From NCBI GenBank assembly GCA_021848555.1, contig JAJZUN010000269.1, positions 1 through 5,117 of the forward strand: DNA of 5,117 nt. The letters are read 5' to 3'. How positions within the stretch are numbered: the stretch's first letter is position 1; each line of letters opens with the position of its first letter. The translations under genes and the position numbers were made by a program. Below, in pieces: positions 1-5,117 of this stretch. This DNA is from Pseudomonadota bacterium (GTDB lineage: Bacteria > Pseudomonadota > Gammaproteobacteria > Burkholderiales > SG8-39). The notes beneath the pieces are model-generated. The model did not search any database, had not been told where the DNA came from, and saw only the letters and a list, made by a program, of their open reading frames with translations.

Positions 1-1
1 G

Positions 2-631
2 AAAACCTTTACTGCCGGCGGCGGACAAATCGTCGGCGAGGTGCGCACGCCGATGCGCAATCCGGAGTTTGCGCCGTTCCTGCAGCGGATCAAGGACGCG
101 CGCCCCCAGGCGGTGTTCGTGTTCCTGCCGGCGGGCGAGCAGGCGGTCGGTTTCATGAAGGGGTTTGCTGAGCGCGAACTCGACAAGGCCGGCATCAAGC
201 TGATCGCGACGGGCGACGTCACCGAAGACGGCGTGATCGATGCCATGGGCGATGCCCCCCTGGGCGTGATCACGACGCAGCATTACTCGGTCGCGCACGA
301 CAGCGCCGAGAACAAGGTCTTCCTCAAGGCCTATGCCGAAGTCGCCGGCACCAAGCAGCGCGCCAATTTCATGGCGGTGGGCGCCTGGGACGGCATGGCC
401 GCGATGTACGAAGTCGCGCGCCGCCTGAACGGCAACATCGACGGCGACAAGGCGATGGAGGTGCTCAAGGGGATGAAGATCGACAGCCCGCGCGGGCCGC
501 TCATGATCGATCCTGCGACGCGCGATCCGATCGAGACCATCTACGTGCGCAAGGTCGAAAAGGCGAAAGACGGCAAGCTCTACAACGTCGAATTCGACAA
601 GTTCCTCAACGCCAAGGACCCGAACAAGTAG
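2..631 (+). CDS. ABC transporter substrate-binding protein, branched-chain amino acid (LivK-like) type, 3' partial
   Basis: This is the periplasmic binding component that captures the solute and hands it to the LivH/LivM permease. The frame is open from base 2 to a TAG stop, giving 209 visible codons. Family members run to about 370-400 residues, so the signal peptide and first lobe lie left of the window. A GTG at 41 could be mistaken for a start, but the reading frame and homologous-looking sequence continue upstream of it (TAGGGQIVGE), so it is internal. Seen: a Peripla_BP_6 (type I fold) pattern with NPEFAPFLQRIKDARPQAVF, then AVGFMKGF, a LIATGDV strand, and the C-terminal block AWDGMAAMYEVARRL followed by SPRGPLMIDPATRDPIETIY. 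The last block is typical of LivK/AmiC-like proteins. The substrate is unknown: the binding pocket is only partly visible and the family is promiscuous. The family call is secure; the ligand is not. Confidence 0.93.
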   Translation, partial: KTFTAGGGQIVGEVRTPMRNPEFAPFLQRIKDARPQAVFVFLPAGEQAVGFMKGFAERELDKAGIKLIATGDVTEDGVIDAMGDAPLGVITTQHYSVAHDSAENKVFLKAYAEVAGTKQRANFMAVGAWDGMAAMYEVARRLNGNIDGDKAMEVLKGMKIDSPRGPLMIDPATRDPIETIYVRKVEKAKDGKLYNVEFDKFLNAKDPNK

Positions 632-655
632 ACCGCCGGCGCGCCGCGCCGCATA

Positions 656-689
656 GGCTGAGCGTCGCCGCTGCAGGCGCCGCCCAGCC
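656..689 (+). promoter_or_regulatory. Imperfect intercistronic hairpin between the binding-protein gene and livH
   Basis: Bases 656-660 (GGCTG) pair with 685-689 (CAGCC), 662-664 (GCG) with 681-683 (CGC), and 666-669 (CGCC) with 676-679 (GGCG). The two symmetric single mismatches are 661/684 and 665/680, and a 6-base loop spans 670-675. This gives 12 base pairs with no bulges. No T-run follows (the next bases are GCAATAGCC), so it does not look like an intrinsic terminator. In other binding-protein-dependent operons, hairpins after the binding-protein gene stabilise its mRNA and raise its level over the permease. That role is inferred here. In such GC-rich DNA a chance hairpin is possible. 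Confidence 0.45.
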
Positions 690-708
690 GCAATAGCCGA
701 GAACATCG

Positions 709-1572
709 ATGATCACCAGTTTTCTGGGCGTGCTGTTCGACGGGCTCGCCTACGGCATGCTGCTGTTCCTCATCAGCGTGGGCCTGTCGGTGACGCTCGG
801 TTTGATGAACTTCATCAATCTCGCGCACGGCGCTTTCGCCATGCTCGGCGGCTATGTGTGCGTGCTCGCGCTCGAGCGCTGGAGCCTGCCTTTCTACCTG
901 ATGCTGCCGCTGGCGTTCCTGCTTTCGGCGCTGGCCGGACTGCTGCTCGAGCGCGTGCTCTACCGCCACCTCTACCGCCGCAGCCATCTCGACCAGGTGC
1001 TCGCGACCATAGGCCTGACGTTCATGGCCATCGCCAGCGCGAATTATTTTTTCGGACCGATGCAACAGCCGGTGCAGGTGCCGCCATTGCTGTCCGGGCA
1101 AATCAGCGTGGCGGGCGTCGATCTCAACCTCTACCGCGGCTTCCTGCTGGCGGCGGGCGCCGCGCTCACGCTCGCACTCACGCTCGCACTCGAGCGCACG
1201 CGCTTCGGCGCTTCGGTGCGCGCCGCGGTCGACCGGCCGCGCGTGGCCGAAGCGCTGGGCATCCGCGTCGGCCTGGTGTTCCAGGTCACGTTCGCCGTCG
1301 GCTGCGGCCTGGCCGGGTTGGGGGGCGCGCTCGGCGTGCAGGTGCTCGGACTCGATCCCGCGTTTCCGCTCAAATTCATCGTCTACTTCCTGCTGGTGGT
1401 CGCGGTGGGGGGAACCAGCGGCCTCAAGGGCCCGCTTTACGCCGCGCTGCTGCTGGGCGTGATCGACGTCGCCGGGAAATATTACATACCCGAGATCGGC
1501 GCATTCATCATCTACGCCATGATGGTGATCCTGTTGGTGCTGCGGCCGCAAGGGCTGATTAGCAGAAAATGA
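709..1572 (+). CDS. livH: Branched-chain amino acid-type ABC transporter permease, LivH family
   Basis: This is one of the two inner-membrane permease subunits of the importer; it pairs with the LivM-type protein encoded next. The product has 287 residues, a normal LivH length. Seen: a hydrophobic protein with about eight membrane segments. The family hallmark GLMNFINLAHGAFAMLGGY lies at about residues 31-49. The cytoplasmic coupling (EAA-like) loop is at about 164-185 (RFGASVRA..DRPRVAEALGI) and contacts the ATPase. The conserved GGTSGLKGPLYAALLLG segment is at 234-250, and the C-terminal LRPQGL at 278-283 is also typical. The ATG at 709 is chosen because an in-frame TAG lies just upstream at 694-696. 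The GAGA at 699-702 is only a weak Shine-Dalgarno match. The stop overlaps the livM start by 4 bp. A 12-bp tandem duplication gives LTLALTLAL at residues 153-161. The symbol denotes family, not proven leucine transport. Confidence 0.93.
   Translation: MITSFLGVLFDGLAYGMLLFLISVGLSVTLGLMNFINLAHGAFAMLGGYVCVLALERWSLPFYLMLPLAFLLSALAGLLLERVLYRHLYRRSHLDQVLATIGLTFMAIASANYFFGPMQQPVQVPPLLSGQISVAGVDLNLYRGFLLAAGAALTLALTLALERTRFGASVRAAVDRPRVAEALGIRVGLVFQVTFAVGCGLAGLGGALGVQVLGLDPAFPLKFIVYFLLVVAVGGTSGLKGPLYAALLLGVIDVAGKYYIPEIGAFIIYAMMVILLVLRPQGLISRK
1165..1191 (+). repeat. 12-bp in-frame tandem duplication inside livH
   Basis: CTCACGCTCGCA occurs at 1165-1176 and again, identically, at 1177-1188, followed by a further CTC. 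It encodes LTLA-LTLA-L (residues 153-161) within a membrane helix just ahead of the coupling loop. The unit is a multiple of three, so the frame is kept, but helix length would change by four residues per copy. It looks like a replication-slippage product that is tolerated because the repeat is hydrophobic. Confidence 0.8.
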
Positions 1573-2555
1573 GCGTCCCGACCCAGGCCGCGCGCCGGAT
1601 ACCGATGGCGGAAATCGTGTTCTGGCTGGTGCTCGCCGCCGGCTTCTGGCTGTGGCCGTCCTATCTTGCGCTTGCGAGCCAGGTGCTGATCGCGGGCCTG
1701 TTCGCGCTTTCGCTCGACCTCGTGCTCGGTTACGCCGGCATCGTGTCGCTCGGCCACGCGGCTTACTTCGGCGTCGGCGCCTACGCGGCAGGCGTGCTGT
1801 CCAGCCGCGGCTGGGGCGAGCCGTTCTCCGGTTTGCTGCTCGCGGCTGTGTGCGCGGGCGTGACCGGGTTCATCACGAGTTTTCTGGTCGTGCGCGGCAA
1901 GGACCTGACCCGGCTCATGGTGACCACCGGCATCGGCTTGCTGTTGTTCGAGCTGGCGAACCGGCTCACCGATATCACCGGCGGCAACGACGGCCTGCTC
2001 GGCATGCAGATGCGGCCGCTGCTCGGCAGATTCCACTTCGACATGTACGGCAAAGTCGCCTACGGCTACAGCCTGGCGGTCACGTTCGCGTTGTTTCTGC
2101 TGATGCGGCGCGTCGTGAATTCTCCTTTCGGCCTCAGCCTGCGCGGCATCCGCGACAATCCGGGGCGCATGCTTGCACTCGGTTACCCGGTGCACCGCCG
2201 CCTGATCGCGATGTATACGCTGGCCTCCGTCTACGCCGGGATTGCCGGCGCGCTGCTGGCGCAGACGACGCAGTTCGTCGGCACCGATGTGCTCTCGTTC
2301 AACCGCTCGGCCGAACTCATGGTGATGCTGATCGTCGGCGGCACCGGCATGCTCTACGGCGGACTGGTCGGCGCCGCGGTATTCATGGTGGCGCACCACT
2401 ATCTGTCCGACCTCAACCCGTCTTACTGGCAGTTCTGGCTCGGCGCCTTCCTGATTGCGATCGTCATGTTCGGGCGCGACGGCGTGCTCGGCGCCTGCCT
2501 GCGCCTCGCGCGCGCCTGGCGCGCGCGCGCGCAGAAGGCGGCGGTGAAATCATGA
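1569..2555 (+). CDS. livM: Branched-chain amino acid-type ABC transporter permease, LivM family
   Basis: This is the second inner-membrane permease subunit, forming the translocation channel with LivH. The product is 328 residues long, usual for the short LivM proteins of proteobacteria. Seen: a basic N-terminus, then a hydrophobic helix at about 13-34. The hallmark DLVLGYAGIVSLGHAAYFG follows at 50-68 and the conserved TGGNDGL at 137-143. The coupling loop PFGLSLRGIRDNPGRMLALG is at 186-205, and a Gly-rich segment ELMVMLIVGGTGMLYGGLVG occupies 249-268. A basic, Arg/Ala-rich tail (about 311-328) is probably cytoplasmic. The ATG at 1569 overlaps the livH stop as ATGA, which favours it over the internal ATG at 1605 (Met13). 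No strong Shine-Dalgarno is visible, in keeping with translational coupling. The 3' end overlaps livG by 4 bp. Transported solute unknown. Confidence 0.93.
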   Translation: MSVPTQAARRIPMAEIVFWLVLAAGFWLWPSYLALASQVLIAGLFALSLDLVLGYAGIVSLGHAAYFGVGAYAAGVLSSRGWGEPFSGLLLAAVCAGVTGFITSFLVVRGKDLTRLMVTTGIGLLLFELANRLTDITGGNDGLLGMQMRPLLGRFHFDMYGKVAYGYSLAVTFALFLLMRRVVNSPFGLSLRGIRDNPGRMLALGYPVHRRLIAMYTLASVYAGIAGALLAQTTQFVGTDVLSFNRSAELMVMLIVGGTGMLYGGLVGAAVFMVAHHYLSDLNPSYWQFWLGAFLIAIVMFGRDGVLGACLRLARAWRARAQKAAVKS

Positions 2556-3298
2556 GCATCGCGCTGCGCACCGAAGGCCTGGTGAAGCAATTCGGCGGAC
2601 TGCGCGCGGTGAATTCCGTGTCGCTCAGCTTGCCGCAGGGGCAGCGGCATGCCGTGATCGGCCCGAACGGCGCCGGCAAGACCTCGCTCATCAATTTGCT
2701 CACCGGCGTGCTGCGCCCGAGTGCGGGCGAGGTCTACCTGGGCGAAGAGCGCGTCACCCGGCTGTCGGTGCATCAGCGCGTCAAACGCGGCCTCACGCGC
2801 ACCTACCAGATCAATAACCTGTTCCCCGAGCTCACGGTGCTGCAGTCGGTCCTGCTTGCCGTGTGCGAGCAGCACGGCGTCGCCACCAAGCTGTGGCGGC
2901 CGCTCGCCGCCTGCGCTGCGGAAATCGCCGCCGCACGCGAAATCCTGCGCATGCTCAACCTGCACCATATCGAAGGCGAGGCGGTAAAGGAGCTTGCCTA
3001 CGGCCAGCAGCGGCTGGTCGAGATCGCGCTGGCGCTCGCGTGCAAACCACGCATCCTGTTGCTGGACGAACCGGCCGCGGGCGTGCCCAAGGGCGAGAGC
3101 GCGGCGCTGTTCGCCGCGATCGCGCGCCTGCCGGGCGAAGTCACGGTGCTGCTGATCGAGCACGACATGGATATCGTGTTCCGCTTTGCCGAGCGCATCA
3201 CGGTGCTCGTGGCGGGGGCGATCCTGACCGAAGGCACGCCGCAGGAGATCGCGCGCGACGCGCAGGTGAAGCAAGTCTATCTGGGGAACGCGGCATGA
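2552..3298 (+). CDS. livG: Branched-chain amino acid-type ABC transporter ATP-binding protein, LivG family
   Basis: This is a cytoplasmic ATPase subunit that drives import as a heterodimer with LivF. The product has 248 residues. Seen in order: Walker A GPNGAGKTS at 37-45; Q-loop RTYQINNLFPELTV at 83-96 (Gln86); signature LAYGQQR at 148-154, the LivG form of LSGGQ; Walker B ILLLDE at 168-173 with catalytic Glu173; and the switch histidine in IEHDMD at 203 onward (His204). All residues needed for ATP hydrolysis are present. After Walker B the usual AAGLNPxE-type stretch is replaced by AAGVPKGES at 175-183; from memory this is a recurring subfamily variant rather than damage. The ATG at 2552 overlaps the livM stop as ATGA. 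The frame is open far upstream inside livM, but that part is a shadow and does not resemble an ABC protein. LivG is told from LivF by gene order and by YGQQR instead of SGGEQQ. Confidence 0.94.
   Translation: MSIALRTEGLVKQFGGLRAVNSVSLSLPQGQRHAVIGPNGAGKTSLINLLTGVLRPSAGEVYLGEERVTRLSVHQRVKRGLTRTYQINNLFPELTVLQSVLLAVCEQHGVATKLWRPLAACAAEIAAAREILRMLNLHHIEGEAVKELAYGQQRLVEIALALACKPRILLLDEPAAGVPKGESAALFAAIARLPGEVTVLLIEHDMDIVFRFAERITVLVAGAILTEGTPQEIARDAQVKQVYLGNAA
3283..3288 (+). promoter_or_regulatory. Shine-Dalgarno-like site for livF
   Basis: GGGGAA lies 6 bases before the livF ATG at 3295, inside the last codons of livG. It is the best-placed purine-rich site at any of the overlapping junctions and supports 3295 as the true livF start. 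It is a partial match only. Confidence 0.45.
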
Positions 3299-4008
3299 GT
3301 GGCACGCTACTCGCGGTGGACGGCCTGGTCGCGGGCTACGGCGACTCCATCATCCTGGAGGACGTATCGCTGCAGCTCGCGGCGCGCGGCAGCCTGGCGC
3401 TGCTCGGACGCAATGGCGTCGGCAAGACCACGCTGATCGCCTCGCTGCTCGGCCTCACGCGCATCCATCGCGGCACGGTAACGTTCGCCGGCGCCGATGT
3501 CACCGGCGCCCGCCCGTACGCGCGCGCGCGCGCCGGCATGGGCTGGGTGCCGCAGGAGCGCGACATTTTCCCGTCGCTCACGGTGAAGGAAAACCTCACC
3601 GTCATCGAGCGGCCCGGGCCGTGGACGCTGCAACGCGTGTACGGCCTGTTTCCGCGGCTGGAGGAGCGCAGCGGCAACCTGGGCAACCAGCTCTCCGGCG
3701 GCGAACAGCAGATGCTCGCGCTGGGGCGCGCGCTGATGCTCAATCCGACGCTGCTGCTGCTGGACGAGCCGTTCGAAGGCCTCGCCCCCAATATCGTCGA
3801 GGAGCTCGAGCATGCGATCGGACTGATGCAGGGCGAAGGCATCGCGCTGCTGCTGGTGGAACAGCATGTAGAGGCGGCGCTGCGGCTGTCCGAAAACGCC
3901 GTGGTGCTCGAGCGCGGCAGGGTGACGCACGCAGGTCCGAGCGCCGCGCTGCGTCAGGACCGCGCGCTGCTCGAGAGTCTGATCGCAATTCCGACGGACC
4001 GGGCCTGA
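3295..4008 (+). CDS. livF: Branched-chain amino acid-type ABC transporter ATP-binding protein, LivF family
   Basis: This is the second cytoplasmic ATPase of the importer, partner of LivG. The product has 237 residues, the normal LivF length. Seen in order: an A-loop tyrosine in VAGYGDS (Tyr15); Walker A GRNGVGKTT at 38-46; Q-loop WVPQERDIFPSLTVKENL at 84-101 (Gln87); signature LSGGEQQ at 133-139; Walker B LLLLDE at 153-158 with Glu158; the LivF-typical EPFEGLAP at 158-165; and the switch histidine in VEQH (His191). Every catalytic motif is intact. The ATG at 3295 overlaps the livG stop as ATGA and has a GGGGAA site 6 bases upstream. An open frame continues upstream within livG but does not look like an ABC protein. 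This is the last gene of the plus-strand run and ends 19 bp from the stop of a convergent MFS gene. Confidence 0.95.
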   Translation: MSGTLLAVDGLVAGYGDSIILEDVSLQLAARGSLALLGRNGVGKTTLIASLLGLTRIHRGTVTFAGADVTGARPYARARAGMGWVPQERDIFPSLTVKENLTVIERPGPWTLQRVYGLFPRLEERSGNLGNQLSGGEQQMLALGRALMLNPTLLLLDEPFEGLAPNIVEELEHAIGLMQGEGIALLLVEQHVEAALRLSENAVVLERGRVTHAGPSAALRQDRALLESLIAIPTDRA

Positions 4009-4025
4009 GCGCGCGCGCCGCGCTT
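4007..4025. terminator. Possible weak hairpin at the livF / MFS convergent junction
   Basis: AGCGCG (4008-4013) pairs with CGCGCT (4019-4024) around a 5-base loop, with an extra G-T pair at 4007/4025. On the plus strand it is followed by only a short pyrimidine stretch (CCTTACT), and on the minus strand by CAGGCCC, so neither side has a real T-run. It overlaps the livF stop codon. It could act as a small shared terminator between the converging genes, but alternating GC sequence makes such stems common by chance. Confidence 0.25.
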
Positions 4026-4027
4026 CC

Positions 4028-5117
4028 TTACTGCGTCTGGCGGCAATGGGTTTCGCGCACGAACACCAGCAACAGCAGCGCGGCCGCGAGCCACACCAGC
4101 ATGAACGAGAAGCCGGCGCGATAGGCATCGAAATCGTAGACGCGCACGCCGTTTGCGAACGTCCCGGTCCAGCGCCGGTCCAGGATCCAGCCGACCGCGG
4201 GCTGCATGATCATGCCGCCCAGCATATTGCCCATGTTCGCGATGCCGCCGGCGGTGCCTGCAAGCGCCGCCGGTGTCGATTCCTTGGCGATGGCAAAGCC
4301 CACCATGACCGCAGATGACGCGCCGCCGGTAAATGCGAGCAAGGCGACCAGCAGCGGCAGCGGTAGATTCGGCAGCAGCAGGGCCAGGCACCATCCCACC
4401 GTGGCGAGCACGGCGCCCAGCGCATACAGCGGCTTGCGCCGGCGCAGGCGGTCGGAAAGCGCGCCGACGAACGGCCCCGCCACCGCCCAGCAGACCAGCA
4501 GCAGCGAGGTGATCAGCGAGGCCTGCGAGGTGGTGATGCCGTAATGCGTGCTGAGAAAAGGCACACCCCAGAGGCCGCCGAACGTGAGCGCCGGCCCCGA
4601 GACTGCGCCCGAGATCAGGAACACCAGCCAAACGTTGCGCGTGGCGAGCGCGCGCCTGACGCTCGCCAGGACCGGGGCGTGCCGGGCGGGCAGCGCCGGG
4701 GCGTGGCTGGCGTAGCCGCGCTCGGCGGGGTCGTCGCGCACCGCGAGCCAGATCGCTACCGCGAGCAGCCCGGTGAGCGCAGCGGCGACGCCGAACACCT
4801 TGTGCCAGCCGAACGCATCGACCATGAAGCGCAGCGGCACGCCGGCCGAGACGGCGCCGAGCACGCCGCAGGCCAGCGCGAGGCCGGAGAGCATGGCAAA
4901 ACGCGTAGGCGCGAACCAGTGGCCGGCAAGCTTGAGCATGGAGACGAAGGCCACGCCCACCGAGCCGCCGATCAGCAGGCGGCCCAGGCCCGCTGCGGCA
5001 TAAGTGGGCGCGAGCGCGAACAACAGCGTGCCGGCCGCCGCGACCGCCGCGCCGGCGGTAAGCACGCGCCGCGGACCCCAGCGATCGGCGAGCAGGCCCG
5101 CCGGAATCTGCATTGCC
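4028..5117 (-). CDS. Major facilitator superfamily (MFS) transporter, 5' partial
   Basis: This is an inner-membrane secondary transporter. It reads from the right edge of the window to a TAA at 4030-4028, with 362 visible codons. The ATG at 5113-5111 is not the start: it falls directly before the loop 2-3 motif A (GLLADRWGPRR, 6-16 counted from that Met), so TM1 and most of TM2, about 50-70 residues, lie outside. About ten membrane segments are visible. Seen: GRLLIGGSVGVAF (44-56, TM4); a hydrophilic central loop at about 126-158 (DDPAERGY onward); the second-half motif-A copy GALSDRLRRRK at 217-227; GTAGGIANMGNMLGG at 286-300 and QPAVGWILD at 304-312 near TM11; and a final VRET at 352-355. 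The MQIPAG...DRWG, LKLAGHWF and QP..GWILD pattern resembles the Pht-type MFS proteins known from Legionella and Francisella, but this rests on memory of motifs. Substrate unknown. It is convergent with the ABC genes, so separately transcribed. Confidence 0.9.
   Translation of the reverse strand, partial: AMQIPAGLLADRWGPRRVLTAGAAVAAAGTLLFALAPTYAAAGLGRLLIGGSVGVAFVSMLKLAGHWFAPTRFAMLSGLALACGVLGAVSAGVPLRFMVDAFGWHKVFGVAAALTGLLAVAIWLAVRDDPAERGYASHAPALPARHAPVLASVRRALATRNVWLVFLISGAVSGPALTFGGLWGVPFLSTHYGITTSQASLITSLLLVCWAVAGPFVGALSDRLRRRKPLYALGAVLATVGWCLALLLPNLPLPLLVALLAFTGGASSAVMVGFAIAKESTPAALAGTAGGIANMGNMLGGMIMQPAVGWILDRRWTGTFANGVRVYDFDAYRAGFSFMLVWLAAALLLLVFVRETHCRQTQ

Noticed and set aside
41..43. 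GTG as the start of a 196-residue protein
   Set aside because: The frame is open to the window edge and upstream residues fit the binding-protein fold, so this is an internal valine codon of a truncated gene.
637..646. CGGCGCGCCG palindrome just after the binding-protein stop as an operator or terminator
   Set aside because: It is a 10-base perfect palindrome without loop or T-run in very GC-rich DNA, and is likely chance.
580..1551. Long minus-strand open frame (323 codons) opposite livH
   Set aside because: It is a high-GC shadow: the product is rich in His, Gln, Arg and Glu with no domain pattern, and it lies antisense to a clear LivH permease.
1512..2399. Long minus-strand open frame (295 codons) opposite livM
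   Set aside because: Same composition bias (His/Gln/Ala/Arg) and no recognisable motif; antisense to a well-supported LivM gene.
2520..2532. Alternating CG tract (13 bases) near the end of livM, with a similar 15-base tract at 3519-3533 in livF, as possible Z-DNA elements
   Set aside because: Both fall in Arg/Ala codon runs of GC-rich genes and are expected from codon use; nothing else marks them as functional.
1652..2551. In-frame upstream extension of livG through livM, suggesting a 548-residue protein
   Set aside because: The extra part is Arg/Ala-rich frame-shadow sequence overlapping livM. ABC homology begins right at the ATG at 2552, which also forms an ATGA overlap.
2863..3294. In-frame upstream extension of livF into livG
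   Set aside because: The extension is an Arg-rich shadow of livG; the ABC domain, ribosome site and ATGA overlap all place the start at 3295.
3307..4128. Long minus-strand frame opposite livF
   Set aside because: Low-complexity Gln/Arg/Ala-rich translation with no domain; explained by third-position GC bias of livF.
5111..5113. ATG as the start of the MFS gene
   Set aside because: It lies in the TM2 end/loop 2-3 region just before motif A. A real MFS protein needs TM1 and TM2 first, and the preceding codon (Ala) is in frame up to the window edge.

Overview
The window holds an ordinary high-GC bacterial nutrient-uptake locus. By eye the G+C content is about two thirds, with strong G/C bias at third codon positions and long open shadow frames opposite the real genes. 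Together with the protein style, this suggests a proteobacterium, most likely a betaproteobacterium (Burkholderiales-like). That placement is inference; no rRNA or taxonomic marker is present.

Bases 1-4008, plus strand, carry a branched-chain amino acid type (HAAT/Liv) ABC transporter in the order substrate-binding protein (3' part only), LivH-type permease, LivM-type permease, LivG-type ATPase, LivF-type ATPase. All five components of a complete importer are present. The binding protein is separated from livH by 77 bp containing an imperfect hairpin. The next three junctions (livH/livM, livM/livG, livG/livF) are all 4-bp ATGA overlaps, so the membrane and ATPase subunits are probably translationally coupled on one mRNA. 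The promoter and the N-terminal half of the binding protein lie left of the window. The substrate cannot be read from the sequence: the family takes up branched-chain and other amino acids, amides, urea and aromatic or dicarboxylic acids.

Bases 4028-5117, minus strand, carry most of a major facilitator superfamily (MFS) transporter that converges on livF with only 19 bp between the two stop codons. Its 5' end (TM1 and most of TM2) lies beyond the right edge. A small GC-rich hairpin lies at the convergent junction.

In use, the secreted binding protein would capture the solute in the periplasm and deliver it to the LivH-LivM channel, with LivG-LivF hydrolysing ATP. The MFS protein is a separate secondary transporter that may or may not act on a related compound. 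I found no RNA genes, mobile elements, CRISPR arrays or frameshifts, and nothing I would call a new system. The most notable items are the intercistronic hairpin, the GVP-type D-loop region in LivG, and a 12-bp in-frame duplication in livH.
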